NCBI GenBank assembly: GCA_964012875.1
Contig: CAXGUU010000010.1
Coordinates: 1-24,907, forward strand
Origin: CAXGUU01 sp964012875
GTDB taxonomy: Bacteria; Pseudomonadota; Gammaproteobacteria; Ga0077536
Reading direction: 5' to 3'
Length of the DNA stretch: 24,907 nt
The position numbers were made by a program, and so were the translations under genes. Shown piece by piece: positions 15,656-23,388 of this stretch. Within the stretch, counting starts at the first letter, position 1. Every line of letters starts with the position of its first letter. The notes beneath the pieces were generated by a model. The model was not told the DNA's origin, did no database searches, and was given only the letters and a program-made list of their open reading frames with translations.

Positions 15656-16758
15656 CCCCCCGATACCTCGAGCGCCGCGTCTTCGGCAAAGTGGGGCATG
15701 ACCTTGTCTGCAAACAAGCGCAGGCTGTCCAGGACCGCTTCCTGTTCGAGGTGCTCGCGCGCCTGCACCATAAAGATCAGGTGATCGGCGCCCGCTGCCT
15801 CCCAGCGCCCGATTGTTTCAATCAACGCCTCCGGACTGCCAAAGCAGAGGCCGCTGGCGGGTGGCTTCTTGGCTTCGTCGGGGGCATTGGAATCGGGTCG
15901 CAGGGCGCCTAGAAGCCCAATCGCTGAATAGTTATTGGCCGGATAGGCCTCAGAAATTTCGACCGTCTGGCCTGCCATGTAGCCGAAGTTTGCGATCAGT
16001 TCATGGCCCTTCTCCCTGGCCAGGCCGTCGTCCGGATGGCAGTACATCCAGTTCGCGATAGCGATCTGATCGTTCACGAACGAACCCACCGGCCTGCAAT
16101 TTTTGATGCGTTCGCGGTATTCAGCGATCCGCGGGATATTACGCTCAACGTCCATGATCGAGAGAATCAGGGCACCCATGCCGCGCTCGGCCGCATCAAA
16201 CTCAGTCCCCGGTGCTGTGACGGCGACCCACATCGGTGGGTGCGGATCCTGAACCGGCTTCGGCAGCACGCAGCGTTCCGGCATGGAGAAGTAGGTGCCA
16301 TTGTAGGCAAAGCGTTCTTCAGTCCACATTTTCGGTATGACGCGCGAAAACTCATCCCAGCTGCGCTTGGTGTCGTCGACTGCGGCATTGAAGCCACCCA
16401 GTTCGTTCCAGGTCGAAGAGCGGCCGGTGCCGAATTCGACCCGGCCGTTTGAGAGCATGTCCAGGAACGCTGCCTTTTCCGCCCAGCGAATGGGCGAGTG
16501 CATGGCCGGCACACAAGTACCGATGCCAAAACCAAGGCGGATATTCTTCGTTTCCCGTGCGACGGCGGTCAGGAACATGTCCGGGCAAGATGCGTGGCTG
16601 TATTCCTCCAGGAAATGGTGTTCGACGCACCAGATGCTGTGAAAACCAAGCTGATCAGCGAGTACGGTTTGTTCAATCGCGTTCTCGAATACCGCCCGCT
16701 GTATTTCCGTCGTGAACGGGCGGGGTGTCGACAGCTCGTAGAACAGACCAAACTTCAT
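15652..16758 (-). CDS. LLM-class (bacterial luciferase-like) flavin-dependent monooxygenase
   Basis: The 368-residue protein begins MKFGLFYELSTPRPF and follows the luciferase-family TIM barrel: L-A-D-Q-L-G-F-H-S-I-W-C-V-E-H-H-F (strand 2), R-L-G-F-G-I-G, R-W-A-E-K-A-A-F-L-D-M-L-S-N-G-R-V-E-F-G, and G-T-G-R-S-S-T-W-N-E-L-G-G-F. These are the flavin-contact motifs of bacterial LLM enzymes that oxygenate with FMNH2 supplied by a reductase, commonly by Baeyer-Villiger or hydroxylation chemistry. It is 20 bp from the DUF3237 gene and overlaps the decarboxylase-fold gene, so it sits in the centre of the minus-strand operon. The substrate is unknown and no reductase is adjacent. Confidence 0.9.
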   Translation of the reverse strand: MKFGLFYELSTPRPFTTEIQRAVFENAIEQTVLADQLGFHSIWCVEHHFLEEYSHASCPDMFLTAVARETKNIRLGFGIGTCVPAMHSPIRWAEKAAFLDMLSNGRVEFGTGRSSTWNELGGFNAAVDDTKRSWDEFSRVIPKMWTEERFAYNGTYFSMPERCVLPKPVQDPHPPMWVAVTAPGTEFDAAERGMGALILSIMDVERNIPRIAEYRERIKNCRPVGSFVNDQIAIANWMYCHPDDGLAREKGHELIANFGYMAGQTVEISEAYPANNYSAIGLLGALRPDSNAPDEAKKPPASGLCFGSPEALIETIGRWEAAGADHLIFMVQAREHLEQEAVLDSLRLFADKVMPHFAEDAALEVSGG

Positions 16759-16778
16759 GACTCGGGACCCCGTAATTT

Positions 16779-17234
16779 TTAGTCGTTCAGGATGTGGTAG
16801 ACGTTGTACTCAACCCGTCCCGGCAACAACCGGCCCTGGCTGACACAGACAATGTTGTTCAGCCACTTGTACCTTTCGTGGCCGGTCTGAAAACGCGGCG
16901 TGGTAAAAAAATACTGGTCGCCGTAATCGGTCTGGCCCTCGCCCGCTATGGCAGCGGCCGCCGCTTCGGTCATTTCGAGTTTGCCGTTGTACTGCATGTA
17001 GACAAAGGCGCCATCGTCAGTTTCCATGGTGACGCGAACGTCCAGGTGACCATAACCATCGCTGACGTGCAGCCAGTCCGCGCCGGCAGCATCGCGAAAC
17101 TTACCCTTGAGCTTCGGGCCGTCGAATGCACCACCGTGGACTTCAACAATCAGGCGTTCGCCATAGGCACCCCCCCCGACTTCAACGCTTTCGCCGAGAA
17201 CGGCGTGATAGTTCATGAGTAATTCAGTTTTCAT
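16779..17234 (-). CDS. DUF3237 family protein
   Basis: This 151-residue protein matches the DUF3237 pattern: G-G-x-Y-G-x-R-L-I-V-E-V-x-G-G-A-F-x-G-P-x-L-x-G near the N-terminus, A-D-W-L-x-V-x-D-G-Y-G-H-L-D-V-R near the middle, and Y-K-W-L-N-N-I-V-C-V-S-Q-G at the end. The family forms a small beta-barrel, often encoded beside LLM oxygenases, acyl-CoA dehydrogenases and amidohydrolases in catabolic clusters; its function is not established. A strong AAAGGAA ribosome binding site lies about five bases before the ATG. It is 88 bp below the dehydrogenase pair and 20 bp above the LLM gene. Confidence 0.85.
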   Translation of the reverse strand: MKTELLMNYHAVLGESVEVGGGAYGERLIVEVHGGAFDGPKLKGKFRDAAGADWLHVSDGYGHLDVRVTMETDDGAFVYMQYNGKLEMTEAAAAAIAGEGQTDYGDQYFFTTPRFQTGHERYKWLNNIVCVSQGRLLPGRVEYNVYHILND

Positions 17235-17322
17235 ATGAGTTCCTTTTTAGGTCGGTCCGTATTGATTTACGTGCAGGTTGACGGGGATTTCGCTAACCCC
17301 CGCACATGTTGGCAAGAGCCTG

Positions 17323-18591
17323 TTATTCACGCACGCCTTTGGGCGCCCGTTGTTTCATAAATCCGAACATGTATCCGGCCACGCGGCGCATTTGAATCTC
17401 TTCGGCACCCTCGGTGATGCGATAGCGTCGATGGTGGCGGTAGATGTGTTCGAACGGTTTGTGTCGAGAATAACCCATGCCGCCATGGACCTGCATGGCG
17501 CGGTCTGCAGACTCGCAGCACAGGCGATTGCCCCAGAAATTGCACATCGAAACCTTGTCAGACACGCTGAACGCACCATCTCTATCCATCAGCCACGCGG
17601 TTTTGTGGATCAGCGCGCGCAGCATTTCGCACTGGGTTTGCAGCTCAACCAGTGGAAACTGAACGCCCTGGTTTGTCGCCAGCGCTTTACCGAAGGGCTT
17701 TCGCTCCTTGGCGTAGGCAACCGCCTCGTCGACACAGAATTGCGCGGCGCCAAGGCTGGAGGCGGCCTGGCGAATGCGGTTTTCGTTGAAAAAGTGCTGG
17801 ACGACCTGCAGACCGCGGCCAACCCCACCAAACACTGCCGCGTTGGGCACATAAACATTGTCCAGCGAGATGTGACCGTGATCAGTTGGCATGTTGAACG
17901 TCCACAACAGCTCTTCAAGGCGAAATCCTTCGGCATCGGTTGGCACGATAAACGCCGTGATGCCCTCGCCATCACCAGCGCCGCCACTGGTTCGAGCAAA
18001 AATCAAATCGGCGGGCGCGGTATGAATGCCAGTATTCCAGGTTTTCTCGCCGGTGATTCGCCAACCGTCGCCGTCCTCAATCGCGACAGTTTCCATGTGG
18101 GTGGCGTCAGAGCCGTGGTCAGGCTCGGTGATGCCGAATGCAAGAAAACCGTCGCCCGTCGCGAGCGGCTCAACCCATTCAGATTTTTGCGCTTCGGTAC
18201 CGTACTCCAGCATCAGCAACAGGCCGATGTTGTTCGCCACAATGGCATGCTCGTTCTGCAGGTCGCAGTGAAGGCCCAGACCTTTGCTCGCCAGATGCTC
18301 TCGAATCACGGCCATGCCGAGGTTAGTGCCATCGCGTCCGCCAAACTCTTTTGGAAACGCATAGCGAAAATGCCCAGCGGCGTCAGCCCGCCGACGGGCC
18401 TCGGCCAGCAGAGCTTCCCATTCTTCGCGGGGGCGGCCGCCATTATCCCAGTCGGTTCGTGCATGCTCCCGGCGGTGATCAAAAAAACGGATGTTGTCGT
18501 GTTCGGCTTCCAGTGGTTTGATTTCAGCTTCGATAAAAGCGTCAAGTTCGTCCAGGTAAGCATCGAGTTCGGGCGGTAAATCAAAATTCAT
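17323..18591 (-). CDS. acyl-CoA dehydrogenase (FadE-like), second of a pair
   Basis: This 422-residue protein has typical acyl-CoA dehydrogenase motifs. F-G-I-T-E-P-D-H-G-S-D-A-T is the flavin/substrate strand, followed by G-E-K-T-W-N-T-G in the beta domain, a helical C-terminal domain with Q-V-H-G-G-M-G-Y, and R-I-T-E-G-A-E-E-I-Q containing the presumed catalytic Glu394. The fold is close to medium/long-chain dehydrogenases of degradation clusters. The ATG overlaps the upstream dehydrogenase's stop by four bases, so the two are coupled and may form a heteromeric enzyme, as seen for steroid-side-chain dehydrogenases. That is an inference from arrangement. The substrate is unknown. Confidence 0.9.
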   Translation of the reverse strand: MNFDLPPELDAYLDELDAFIEAEIKPLEAEHDNIRFFDHRREHARTDWDNGGRPREEWEALLAEARRRADAAGHFRYAFPKEFGGRDGTNLGMAVIREHLASKGLGLHCDLQNEHAIVANNIGLLLMLEYGTEAQKSEWVEPLATGDGFLAFGITEPDHGSDATHMETVAIEDGDGWRITGEKTWNTGIHTAPADLIFARTSGGAGDGEGITAFIVPTDAEGFRLEELLWTFNMPTDHGHISLDNVYVPNAAVFGGVGRGLQVVQHFFNENRIRQAASSLGAAQFCVDEAVAYAKERKPFGKALATNQGVQFPLVELQTQCEMLRALIHKTAWLMDRDGAFSVSDKVSMCNFWGNRLCCESADRAMQVHGGMGYSRHKPFEHIYRHHRRYRITEGAEEIQMRRVAGYMFGFMKQRAPKGVRE

Positions 18592-19745
18592 GACACTTCA
18601 GCCAGCAATTCGCGCGAGATGATGACACGCTGAATCTCACTGGTTCCTTCGTAAATCGATGTCACGCGAGCGTCGCGCGCATAGCGTTCGACGGGGAATT
18701 CCTGGGTATAGCCGGCACCGCCGAGCAATTGAATGGCGCTGTAGCAAGCGCGGTTGGCCCATTCCGAGCAATAAAGTTTTGCCATAGATGCCGCCTTCAT
18801 GTACGACTGCCCCGTCTCCTTAAGCCAGGCCGCATTCATGGCGAGCAGGCGTCCGGCTTCACGTTCGGTGTAGGCGTCAGCAAGCGTGAATTGAATGCCT
18901 TGAAAGTCAGAAATTTTCTGACCGAACTGCTCACGTTCAGTAGCGTACTGACGGGCCACGTCGATGGCTGCGGAGCCGATGCCTAAGGCCAGCGATGCGA
19001 TGCCGATACGGCCACCAGTGAGCTCGCCCACCGCTATGCGAAAGCCTGCGTTTTCGTCCCCTAACATGGCGTCCTGACCGACCCGACATTCCTCGAAAAT
19101 TACCGGGTTGGTGCTTGAAGCCTTTTGCCCCATCTTGTGCTCGGCTACACCGACCGTTACCCCCGGGTTGTCAGCCTCGACCAGGAAACAGGAAATCCCT
19201 TTACCGGGCGGTGCGTCCGGGTCGGTAACCGCCCAGACTACAAAAACACCCGCATATTCTGCTGAACTGATCCACATTTTGGTGCCGTCGAGGATCCAGT
19301 TGTCGCCATCTCGGGTTGCTCGCGTCGATACGCGGGAAGGATCAGAGCCGGCGTGCGCTTCCGACAGGCAGAATGATCCGCAAGCGAATTCGCCGCCGCA
19401 AATTTTGGGAATGTATTTTTCTTTTTGTTGTCCTGACCCGATTGCTTGGATGACCTCAGATACCAGGTTGTTGACCGACATCGACACGCCGGTTGAAGCA
19501 CAGGCTCGCGAAATTTCAGTCATGGCCACGCTGAAGGCCACGACGCCCGCACCGGTGCCGCCGTACTTGGGGTCAACATTCAATCCCATGAAGCCAAGTT
19601 CAGCGAGTTGCTTCAGAATGCCAAGATAGCGTGGACGATTGGCCGGGTCTTCGAGTGAGGCAGCGATTGGGGCCAGTTCAGTCTCAGCAAACCGGCGAGC
19701 AGTCTCCTGGATCATCGTTTGTTCTTCGGTCAGCGCTAGGTGCAT
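18588..19745 (-). CDS. acyl-CoA dehydrogenase (short/branched-chain-like), first of a pair
   Basis: The 385-residue protein looks like short-chain or isovaleryl-type acyl-CoA dehydrogenase. It has C-L-S-E-A-H-A-G-S-D-P-S (FAD/substrate strand), K-M-W-I-S-S-A-E-Y-A, Y-A-T-E-R-E-Q-F-G-Q-K-I-S-D-F-Q-G-I-Q, Q-L-L-G-G-A-G-Y-T-Q-E-F-P-V-E-R and S-I-Y-E-G-T-S-E-I-Q with catalytic Glu366. It dehydrogenates an acyl-CoA at C2-C3, passing electrons to ETF. It starts the minus-strand operon that runs through its partner dehydrogenase, DUF3237, LLM and decarboxylase-fold genes. It is divergent from the NUDIX gene, with about 165 bp between starts. Confidence 0.93.
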   Translation of the reverse strand: MHLALTEEQTMIQETARRFAETELAPIAASLEDPANRPRYLGILKQLAELGFMGLNVDPKYGGTGAGVVAFSVAMTEISRACASTGVSMSVNNLVSEVIQAIGSGQQKEKYIPKICGGEFACGSFCLSEAHAGSDPSRVSTRATRDGDNWILDGTKMWISSAEYAGVFVVWAVTDPDAPPGKGISCFLVEADNPGVTVGVAEHKMGQKASSTNPVIFEECRVGQDAMLGDENAGFRIAVGELTGGRIGIASLALGIGSAAIDVARQYATEREQFGQKISDFQGIQFTLADAYTEREAGRLLAMNAAWLKETGQSYMKAASMAKLYCSEWANRACYSAIQLLGGAGYTQEFPVERYARDARVTSIYEGTSEIQRVIISRELLAEVS

Positions 19746-19910
19746 ACGGCGGAGATTCCGTGAGTGATGGTCAAGTGTAGCGCCGGATTGTATAACGCTC
19801 GCCGGAATCGCTTCATCGTCGCCTGTCCCATGCGTTTGAAAGACTGGTGTTATGCTTCGGGCCCGGTTCCCCGTACTCGTGCAACTTTCTGCTCTCGGAC
19901 GTCTAATACC

Positions 19911-20588
19911 GTGTCTTCGACCTCAACTCGCTGTAATGACGAATTCCGTGACGCTATTAACCAGCGCCTGCGCGAATTTGCGGTCGAGGTTGCGGTCGAC
20001 GAGGCGGTGCGCCCAGCGGCTGTGGCCGTAACTGTTGTAGACGGTGGTTTTGGCGCTGACCTGCCCGGGATGCCGAAGCATGATGACCGGCAGGATTATG
20101 CAGCATTGATTTTGACGCGTCGCTCTTCCCGCTTGCGCAAGCATGCCGGGCAATGGGCGTTCCCGGGTGGTCGTGTGGATGAAGGTGAGAACGCAGAAGA
20201 GACAGCCATGCGCGAAATGAGCGAGGAAATCGGCCTCCATCTCTCACCCACCCATATCCTAGGCCGCCTTGATGATTTCGTTACCCGCTCGGGCTTCCGT
20301 ATAACACCGGTCGTTTTCTGGGCCGGGTCGATAGAAGCCTTTGCACCGAATCCCGACGAGGTCCAATCAGTGCACCGTATTCCCGTACATGAATTTCTTA
20401 GAGGCGACGCACCAATGCTCGACCATAGCGAAGGCGAAGGGGATGCACCGGTCTTACGTATGCCAGTGGGTGGCGATTGGATTGCAGCCCCGACGGCCGC
20501 AATTATTTACCAATTCAGGGAGGTATGCGTGCTAGGGCGTGACACGCGTGTCGCGCATTACGATCAGCCTAAGTTTGCGTGGCGCTAA
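19911..20588 (+). CDS. CoA pyrophosphatase (NUDIX hydrolase, NudL-like)
   Basis: This 225-residue protein has the CoA-hydrolase signature L-T-R-R-S-S-R-L-R-K-H-A-G-Q-W-A-F-P-G-G (68-87) running into an exact Nudix box, G-x5-E-x7-R-E-M-S-E-E-I-G-L (87-109). The family cleaves CoA to phosphopantetheine and 3',5'-ADP, needs Mg/Mn, and is cytoplasmic. The frame is open upstream to 19764, but those residues look non-protein-like; GTG 19911 starts a sensible MSSTSTRCNDEFRD sequence. Its 3' end faces the FecR-domain gene, 8 bp away. It sits naturally beside acyl-CoA genes but is an independent housekeeping-type gene. Confidence 0.88.
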   Translation: MSSTSTRCNDEFRDAINQRLREFAVEVAVDEAVRPAAVAVTVVDGGFGADLPGMPKHDDRQDYAALILTRRSSRLRKHAGQWAFPGGRVDEGENAEETAMREMSEEIGLHLSPTHILGRLDDFVTRSGFRITPVVFWAGSIEAFAPNPDEVQSVHRIPVHEFLRGDAPMLDHSEGEGDAPVLRMPVGGDWIAAPTAAIIYQFREVCVLGRDTRVAHYDQPKFAWR

Positions 20589-20596
20589 CTGCGAGC

Positions 20597-23371
20597 TTAA
20601 GGTGTAACCGACCCTTCTAGGACGTAGCCAAAAGCGATGGCGGCTTCCGGCACGTTGTAACCTGCGGTGTTGGCTTGCACCGTGCCAGCGACCGCCGTTG
20701 GCGAACCTGCACCGCCTAACCCAAAAAAGGTATGGCCAGAGAGCGAGCATCCGTTGGAACCAGCCGCACAACTATTGTTTGGAGAGCTGAATGAACTATC
20801 CGTAATGGACGAGGATGCAATGGAGCCGGCAAGATGAATCTCATGCACCTGATTTGCCCGGTTAAATGTACCTGCTTGTTCTGAACCACCCAGAGACCAG
20901 CTTCCACTATTGGCCCCGTCATTAAATGAACCTGAGAACGATGCGTTCATTGAGCCATCGTTGAAAGCGACCTGAACAGACGCAGTGTCCAGCGTCCCAA
21001 CGACTTCCGGCATTCGATTACCATCATTCTCAAAAATCAATGTTGGTGAAGTGTTACCCCGAAGTACGTTATATGTGCCCGTTTTGCCGCTGTTGATACC
21101 TGGTATGTCTATTTGATCGGTTGGTACTTCAAACGTAACAAGATGGGCGCTACCGAGTTCGGCGGATAAATTGTTATGCCCGGCGCTATAGTTACCGGCG
21201 GTAAATCGCGCCCAACTTGCGCCTAGTGGCACGTAACTGTCGGATTCAGTGGGAGAGCTTCCGGTAGCACCAAACGTGCAGGGACCGCAAGGACCCGCAT
21301 TCGTTTCAGAATAAAACGAGGTGGGAATGCCGTCGGTCAGTTGTGCGGAGTCTGCGCCTACGATGAAATGAACGACCTCGCTGCTCAGTCCAGAGTTGGC
21401 GCCGCTCGATACAGAGTTGCCTTCGCCGCTGTTGGAGCGCTCGGTGAATGCATGCGCGAACGCGACGTATTGTCCGGCAGGCGCCGGGCCCGAAAAACCG
21501 GTTTGACCTATTTGCTGATCCAAATTCACGCCCGCCGATGCGTCCGTCTGCAGGCCGAACCCGGCGACACCGACGATTGGTGTCGGCGTGCGAATTTCGT
21601 ATGAAAGCCCGGCCGCGAGTGGGGCTGGCGTGCCATCGTGCGCAAAGAAGCCTTCCAAAAAGGTGTAATAACTACCAGAGCGAGCGCTCGCGACTACAGA
21701 CCGGTCGAGAAAAGATAGCCGGTCCGGGTGGATGATGAGCGAACCCGTTACTGAGTAATCAACAGCGCTGTGGTTGACCGTCATATCTACCGCGCCAGTC
21801 AATGACCCGAACTGGAAGGACAACGCTCCATCAATTACTCCTTCGCCGATGGAGTCTCCGTTCAGGGACGTTGAGTTGGTTCCACCGGTGAAATAATAGT
21901 TTGCATTAGCAGAGAGCGGCACCGCGTTCGGTGTCGGTCCAAATATAAAATGATTGCTCTCGTAGCCGACAAGATTTGTGACGCTGGCCCGAACGTCGCC
22001 TATTATCGTGCCCTCGCCAATTTCAACTGTTATGTTCAGCATTTTGCCATTCTGAAAACGGCCTTTGAGCAGCTGGCCGTCACTGGTGTAGCCGTAATCT
22101 TGTTGATCGATGGAGGCGGGTCTGGAGTTCACCTGTGCAATCAGCGACGAGTCGACACCGTCTAGTATTGCTAGCCCAGTACTGGCTATTTCGGGATCTG
22201 GCGAATCTAAGAAAGCTTGCCGGAGCGCGTTAGGATCATTCGTGGAGGCGAAGACCACGTCGTTGCCGTCGCCTTGGTGACTAGCGGAGTTGTTGTAGTT
22301 GTAGTTGTTACCGTAGTCATACACGTCGTTGTTGGCATTGAAGGCATTAGAATCTGCATCAAAATCGCCTTGGTGAGAGTCGCTATCCACCGAAATTAAT
22401 GCTGTTGGTACGCCGTCCTTGAGCAAGACCGAGATGTTTTCACCGGCGACAGCCGAATGCTCAATATCAAAGCTGTCGCTTAAACCATCGAAGCGATAGG
22501 CCACTGCGATGGATTGATCATGTGCAAGGAAGAGATCGGACCTGCAGCTACCGCTTGCTTCGCAGGATATGCCCGACTCGTCGACCTGGACCCCTGCGGT
22601 GAAAATTGGCTCGACAACGTTCTCGGTTTGAAAAGCGTCTCCTTCGGCTAAGCTTCTTTGAAAAGCGTCTCCTTCTTCTGATCCTTCTCCGTCACTTTCA
22701 CCACTTTCACCACTTTCATCACTCTCATCTTCAGACTCGTCTAAAGCAGCTTTACGGGCTACTTCCCGTCTCTCGCCGAATCCTGGAATATCGAAACAGG
22801 AAGCACCGTCGCAGAATTTTGCATCTCCTGGGTTTACAGGTCCGTTGAAAGCACCTGAGGATAAATCCCAAGTACCGTCGTATCCAATCAGGGACGTGCC
22901 CGGACCTTGAGCGCCGCAATTCGCATCGCAGTGGCTGACTTTGCCGGCGGTACCTCGAATACCGATGGTAGCTACCCCCGTACGTAGACGGAAGTTTTGT
23001 TTGTTAGACCGACCGATTAAGCCGGTTACGAGTCTTACACTCCCACGGACGAGGTTTATGAAACTCTTTTCGTTGCCGTCCTGGCTGCCCTCGAAGTGAT
23101 AGTTCTCGATCCTGTATTCCGTGTTGGGTTGGAGTGCGGCGCGGCCGCCGTCGGTAAACCGCAACTGGGTACGTCCGTTACGTGTGACGACGGTGTCGCC
23201 GGGGCCGAACACGTCACCGCGTTTCAGCGCGCGCCGGGCACCACTGCTTTGCACGGCTTCGACTTGGCCAAAGGCGTAAACAACTTTCCCTGCGGGTGTG
23301 GCAGCACTTGCAGTAACCGCAGCCATCAGCAAGCCAAGCCCAATTAAAATCGAGGTTAGAATCTTTTGCAT
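20597..23371 (-). CDS. secreted FecR-domain protein with two tandem barrel-like modules (putative T11SS-type cargo)
   Basis: This 924-residue protein has a Sec signal (MQKILTSILIGLGLLMAAVT, cleavage about residue 23, no lipobox Cys). The FecR domain spans about residues 50-145 (G-D-V-F-G-P-G-D-T-V-V-T-R-N-G-R and R-T-G-V-A-T-I-G-I-R-G-T). Then come a D/E/S/G-rich acidic linker (210-232), a repeated EGDAFQ (233-238, 243-248) and an Asn/Asp-rich patch (330-371). Two similar beta-rich modules follow, about 490-605 (YYFTGGTNSTSLNG ... EGFFAHDG ... GLSYEI) and 766-917 (YNVLRGNTSPTLIF ... SGHTFFGLGG ... AVAG). They recall the C-terminal barrel of Slam-dependent and TbpB-like proteins. Start ATG 23371; GTG 23383 is an alternative. 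It is encoded 17 bp after the barrel protein. Confidence 0.8.
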   Translation of the reverse strand: MQKILTSILIGLGLLMAAVTASAATPAGKVVYAFGQVEAVQSSGARRALKRGDVFGPGDTVVTRNGRTQLRFTDGGRAALQPNTEYRIENYHFEGSQDGNEKSFINLVRGSVRLVTGLIGRSNKQNFRLRTGVATIGIRGTAGKVSHCDANCGAQGPGTSLIGYDGTWDLSSGAFNGPVNPGDAKFCDGASCFDIPGFGERREVARKAALDESEDESDESGESGESDGEGSEEGDAFQRSLAEGDAFQTENVVEPIFTAGVQVDESGISCEASGSCRSDLFLAHDQSIAVAYRFDGLSDSFDIEHSAVAGENISVLLKDGVPTALISVDSDSHQGDFDADSNAFNANNDVYDYGNNYNYNNSASHQGDGNDVVFASTNDPNALRQAFLDSPDPEIASTGLAILDGVDSSLIAQVNSRPASIDQQDYGYTSDGQLLKGRFQNGKMLNITVEIGEGTIIGDVRASVTNLVGYESNHFIFGPTPNAVPLSANANYYFTGGTNSTSLNGDSIGEGVIDGALSFQFGSLTGAVDMTVNHSAVDYSVTGSLIIHPDRLSFLDRSVVASARSGSYYTFLEGFFAHDGTPAPLAAGLSYEIRTPTPIVGVAGFGLQTDASAGVNLDQQIGQTGFSGPAPAGQYVAFAHAFTERSNSGEGNSVSSGANSGLSSEVVHFIVGADSAQLTDGIPTSFYSETNAGPCGPCTFGATGSSPTESDSYVPLGASWARFTAGNYSAGHNNLSAELGSAHLVTFEVPTDQIDIPGINSGKTGTYNVLRGNTSPTLIFENDGNRMPEVVGTLDTASVQVAFNDGSMNASFSGSFNDGANSGSWSLGGSEQAGTFNRANQVHEIHLAGSIASSSITDSSFSSPNNSCAAGSNGCSLSGHTFFGLGGAGSPTAVAGTVQANTAGYNVPEAAIAFGYVLEGSVTP
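22628..22676 (-). repeat. 19-bp direct repeat, 30-bp period, inside the FecR-domain gene
   Basis: TTTGAAAAGCGTCTCCTTC occurs at 22628-22646 and again at 22658-22676, encoding the duplicated peptide EGDAFQ. It abuts a 9-bp-period stretch (about 22694-22722) encoding ESG repeats. The spacing is a multiple of three, so copy changes would keep the frame. Confidence 0.85.
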
Positions 23372-23388
23372 GGTGACTCTCACGATGC

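Noticed and set aside
17278..18579. 433-residue plus-strand open frame opposite an acyl-CoA dehydrogenase gene
   Set aside because: It is the antisense shadow of a strongly supported dehydrogenase gene with full motifs; its own protein shows no domain.
19764..19910. Upstream extension of the NUDIX frame
   Set aside because: The extra 49 residues are rich in Arg/Cys/Ser without similarity to CoA pyrophosphatases, and GTG 19911 gives a normal N-terminus.
22217..22399. Valine-rich plus-strand frame in the FecR gene
   Set aside because: The valine repeats are simply the complement of the Asn/Asp-rich codons of the real gene.
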